NCBI GenBank assembly: GCA_008360975.2
Contig: CM039184.1
Coordinates: 53,472,797 to 53,536,796 of the forward strand
From: Lichenostomus cassidix
Taxonomy: Eukaryota; Chordata; Aves; Passeriformes; Meliphagidae
Length of the DNA: 64,000 nt
Direction: 5' to 3'
The notes under the pieces are model-generated. The model made no database searches. It was not told the origin of the DNA and worked only from the letters and a program-made list of their open reading frames with translations. Shown here one piece after another: positions 62,741-64,000 of this stretch. The translations under genes were made by a program, and so were the position numbers. Positions within the stretch are counted from its first letter, which is position 1. Each line of letters starts with the position of its first letter.

Positions 62741-64000
62741 GGGCTAGACCCTTCCTCACCTTCTTGCTGTCCTTTCTAAGGAGCCTGTATCTCTTCATCA
62801 CAGCACTCCTGTTGTGTGATATATCCCACAATTTCTCTATGATCCCAAAGAAATTGTAACCCTGTAACTTCACAGTCTTCAAACTTCTCCTGTTTATTCC
62901 CCCTGCTGGGTGTGTAAGAGACCTCAGAGGGTAATCCAAGTGTGCTGGTTCTGTGGTACAGGCTTGAGAGCTTTCCTGCAAGGCTGTTCTATGGGGACCT
63001 CCTTCTGTACATACCTATGGTCAAAGGAATTTCACTTTAGCTCAGTTGCTTCATGAATTGCTATGTCCTTTCTCTTACCATCATCCCAGCCTCTTGGCTT
63101 GCCTACCTTGTCCTAAGCTTCCTTATTCCCTCCCACATAATTTTCAGGGTAAAGCTCTCCTTTTGAAGTTCTCCAGCCTAGTGGCAAAGATGCTTTTGCC
63201 TCATGTAGTCAAGTGGATCCTGTGTCTTCCAAGCAGCTGTTGAGCTTAGAGAAGATCCCATGGTCATAGAATCATCTTTGAGGCTCCCAATACTGGGTCC
63301 CATAATGTAATGATGACATAGTCCTAGTGCAGAGCACAGCTTGATGGTTAATCTTCCTACCAGCCAAAAAGTCTCACCAGAGAACCTGAAGGTCACGGCC
63401 CTTGAAGCTGTTTCATTTATCTGTAGGTGTCCCAAGGTGATTCATTCAAACCAAGATTCTGACTGCTTCAAGGGTCATTGGTATCACAGCAGCATGGTAC
63501 CTGCTCACTGAGATGTTGGTCAGACGGCTTGTCTCCTGCTAATGAATATGTCCATGAGCATGACTTTTTGGGGCAAGCATAACATCACAAGAACCAGAGA
63601 TTGCAGACAGGAGTATGCTATGACATACCACAAATGGACCCATTTTGATCTCTTCTCCTTCCAGCTTCTAGTTCAATGTACTCAGCCATCACAATTCACT
63701 TCTGAAACAAACTTCAGGGATTACCTTATGACTGTTCTTGACATCATCATAAAAATTACTAATGTGACTATTTCTTGTTAATTAATGAATTCATGAAGTT
63801 TTGCTAGCCTTGTGCTAAGGCGCAAAAGCTGCTTTCAGAGTCATATGAGATAAAATCTGCGGATAAAATACAGTACAGGGTAGGCAATAATTTTGTATTT
63901 ATCTCACAGTGGTGCTGTGAAGATTAATGTGATTTTCTCTTTTCTTCAGAGGGTTTGAAGATGAAAAACATTACACATGTGCCAAACATAGACCGGTGTG
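62741..64000. other. Intronic sequence at the window edge, unassigned
   Basis: This follows the CR1 fragment. It may include further decayed transposon sequence, but I cannot name a family with confidence. No CCDC149 exon is recognised. Confidence 0.4.

Larger units (their letters stand above)
58842..64000 (+). other. CCDC149 intron 3 (incomplete in window)
   Basis: The intron opens with donor GTAGGA and has no matching next exon before the window ends, so it is at least 5.2 kb. It carries a solo LTR (61354-61940) and small CR1 pieces. Small open frames on either strand have no domain character. Confidence 0.75.

Noticed and set aside
63260..63280. TCATAGAATCAT as a CR1 tail
   Set aside because: The following bases do not continue as CR1 3' sequence, so a short chance match is as likely.

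Overview
The window is nuclear DNA from a bird, most likely a songbird. Three things point this way: numerous CR1 LINE fragments with avian-style (ATTCTRTG)n tails, endogenous-retrovirus solo LTRs of avian ERVL type, and intron-rich vertebrate genes in the order LGI2 then CCDC149, which matches the conserved amniote SEPSECS-LGI2-CCDC149-SOD3 block. Nothing prokaryotic (operon, CRISPR array, phage) is present. Species and chromosome cannot be fixed from the sequence alone.

Layout. 1-3.5 kb is non-coding, with an approximately 1.1 kb antisense CR1 and a second antisense CR1 that carries a nested sense CR1 fragment. 3.5-20.4 kb holds LGI2 complete on the + strand: CpG-island promoter, eight coding exons, 540 codons plus stop. 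Its 3' UTR extends for an undetermined distance (candidate poly(A) signals at 21.4, 22.9, 23.3 and 23.6 kb). 20.4-50.0 kb is intergenic in all six frames. It contains CR1 pieces (25.1-26.3, 35.9-36.2 and 41.6-42.0 kb), two same-family solo LTRs (31.5 and 39.5 kb), a locally CpG-bearing block at 23.65-23.91 kb and a long perfect hairpin at 33.3 kb. From 50.08 kb the + strand carries the first three coding exons of CCDC149 behind a second CpG island. The rest of that gene lies beyond the right edge. A third solo LTR and small CR1 pieces sit in CCDC149 intron 3.

Function. LGI2 encodes a secreted synaptic/epitempin-family ligand: signal peptide, cysteine-capped leucine-rich repeats, then a seven-bladed EPTP propeller that in this family binds ADAM22/ADAM23-type receptors. 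CCDC149 encodes a conserved, poorly characterised coiled-coil protein. The two genes are tandem neighbours, each with its own CpG-island promoter. Nothing seen suggests joint function. Most other open frames in the window are chance frames in introns, CpG islands or repeats.

I found no new biological system. The items most worth checking are the three solo LTRs with perfect 5-bp target duplications, the nested CR1s abutting the LGI2 promoter, the 90-nt first intron and GC-skewed first exon of LGI2, and the 33.3-kb hairpin.
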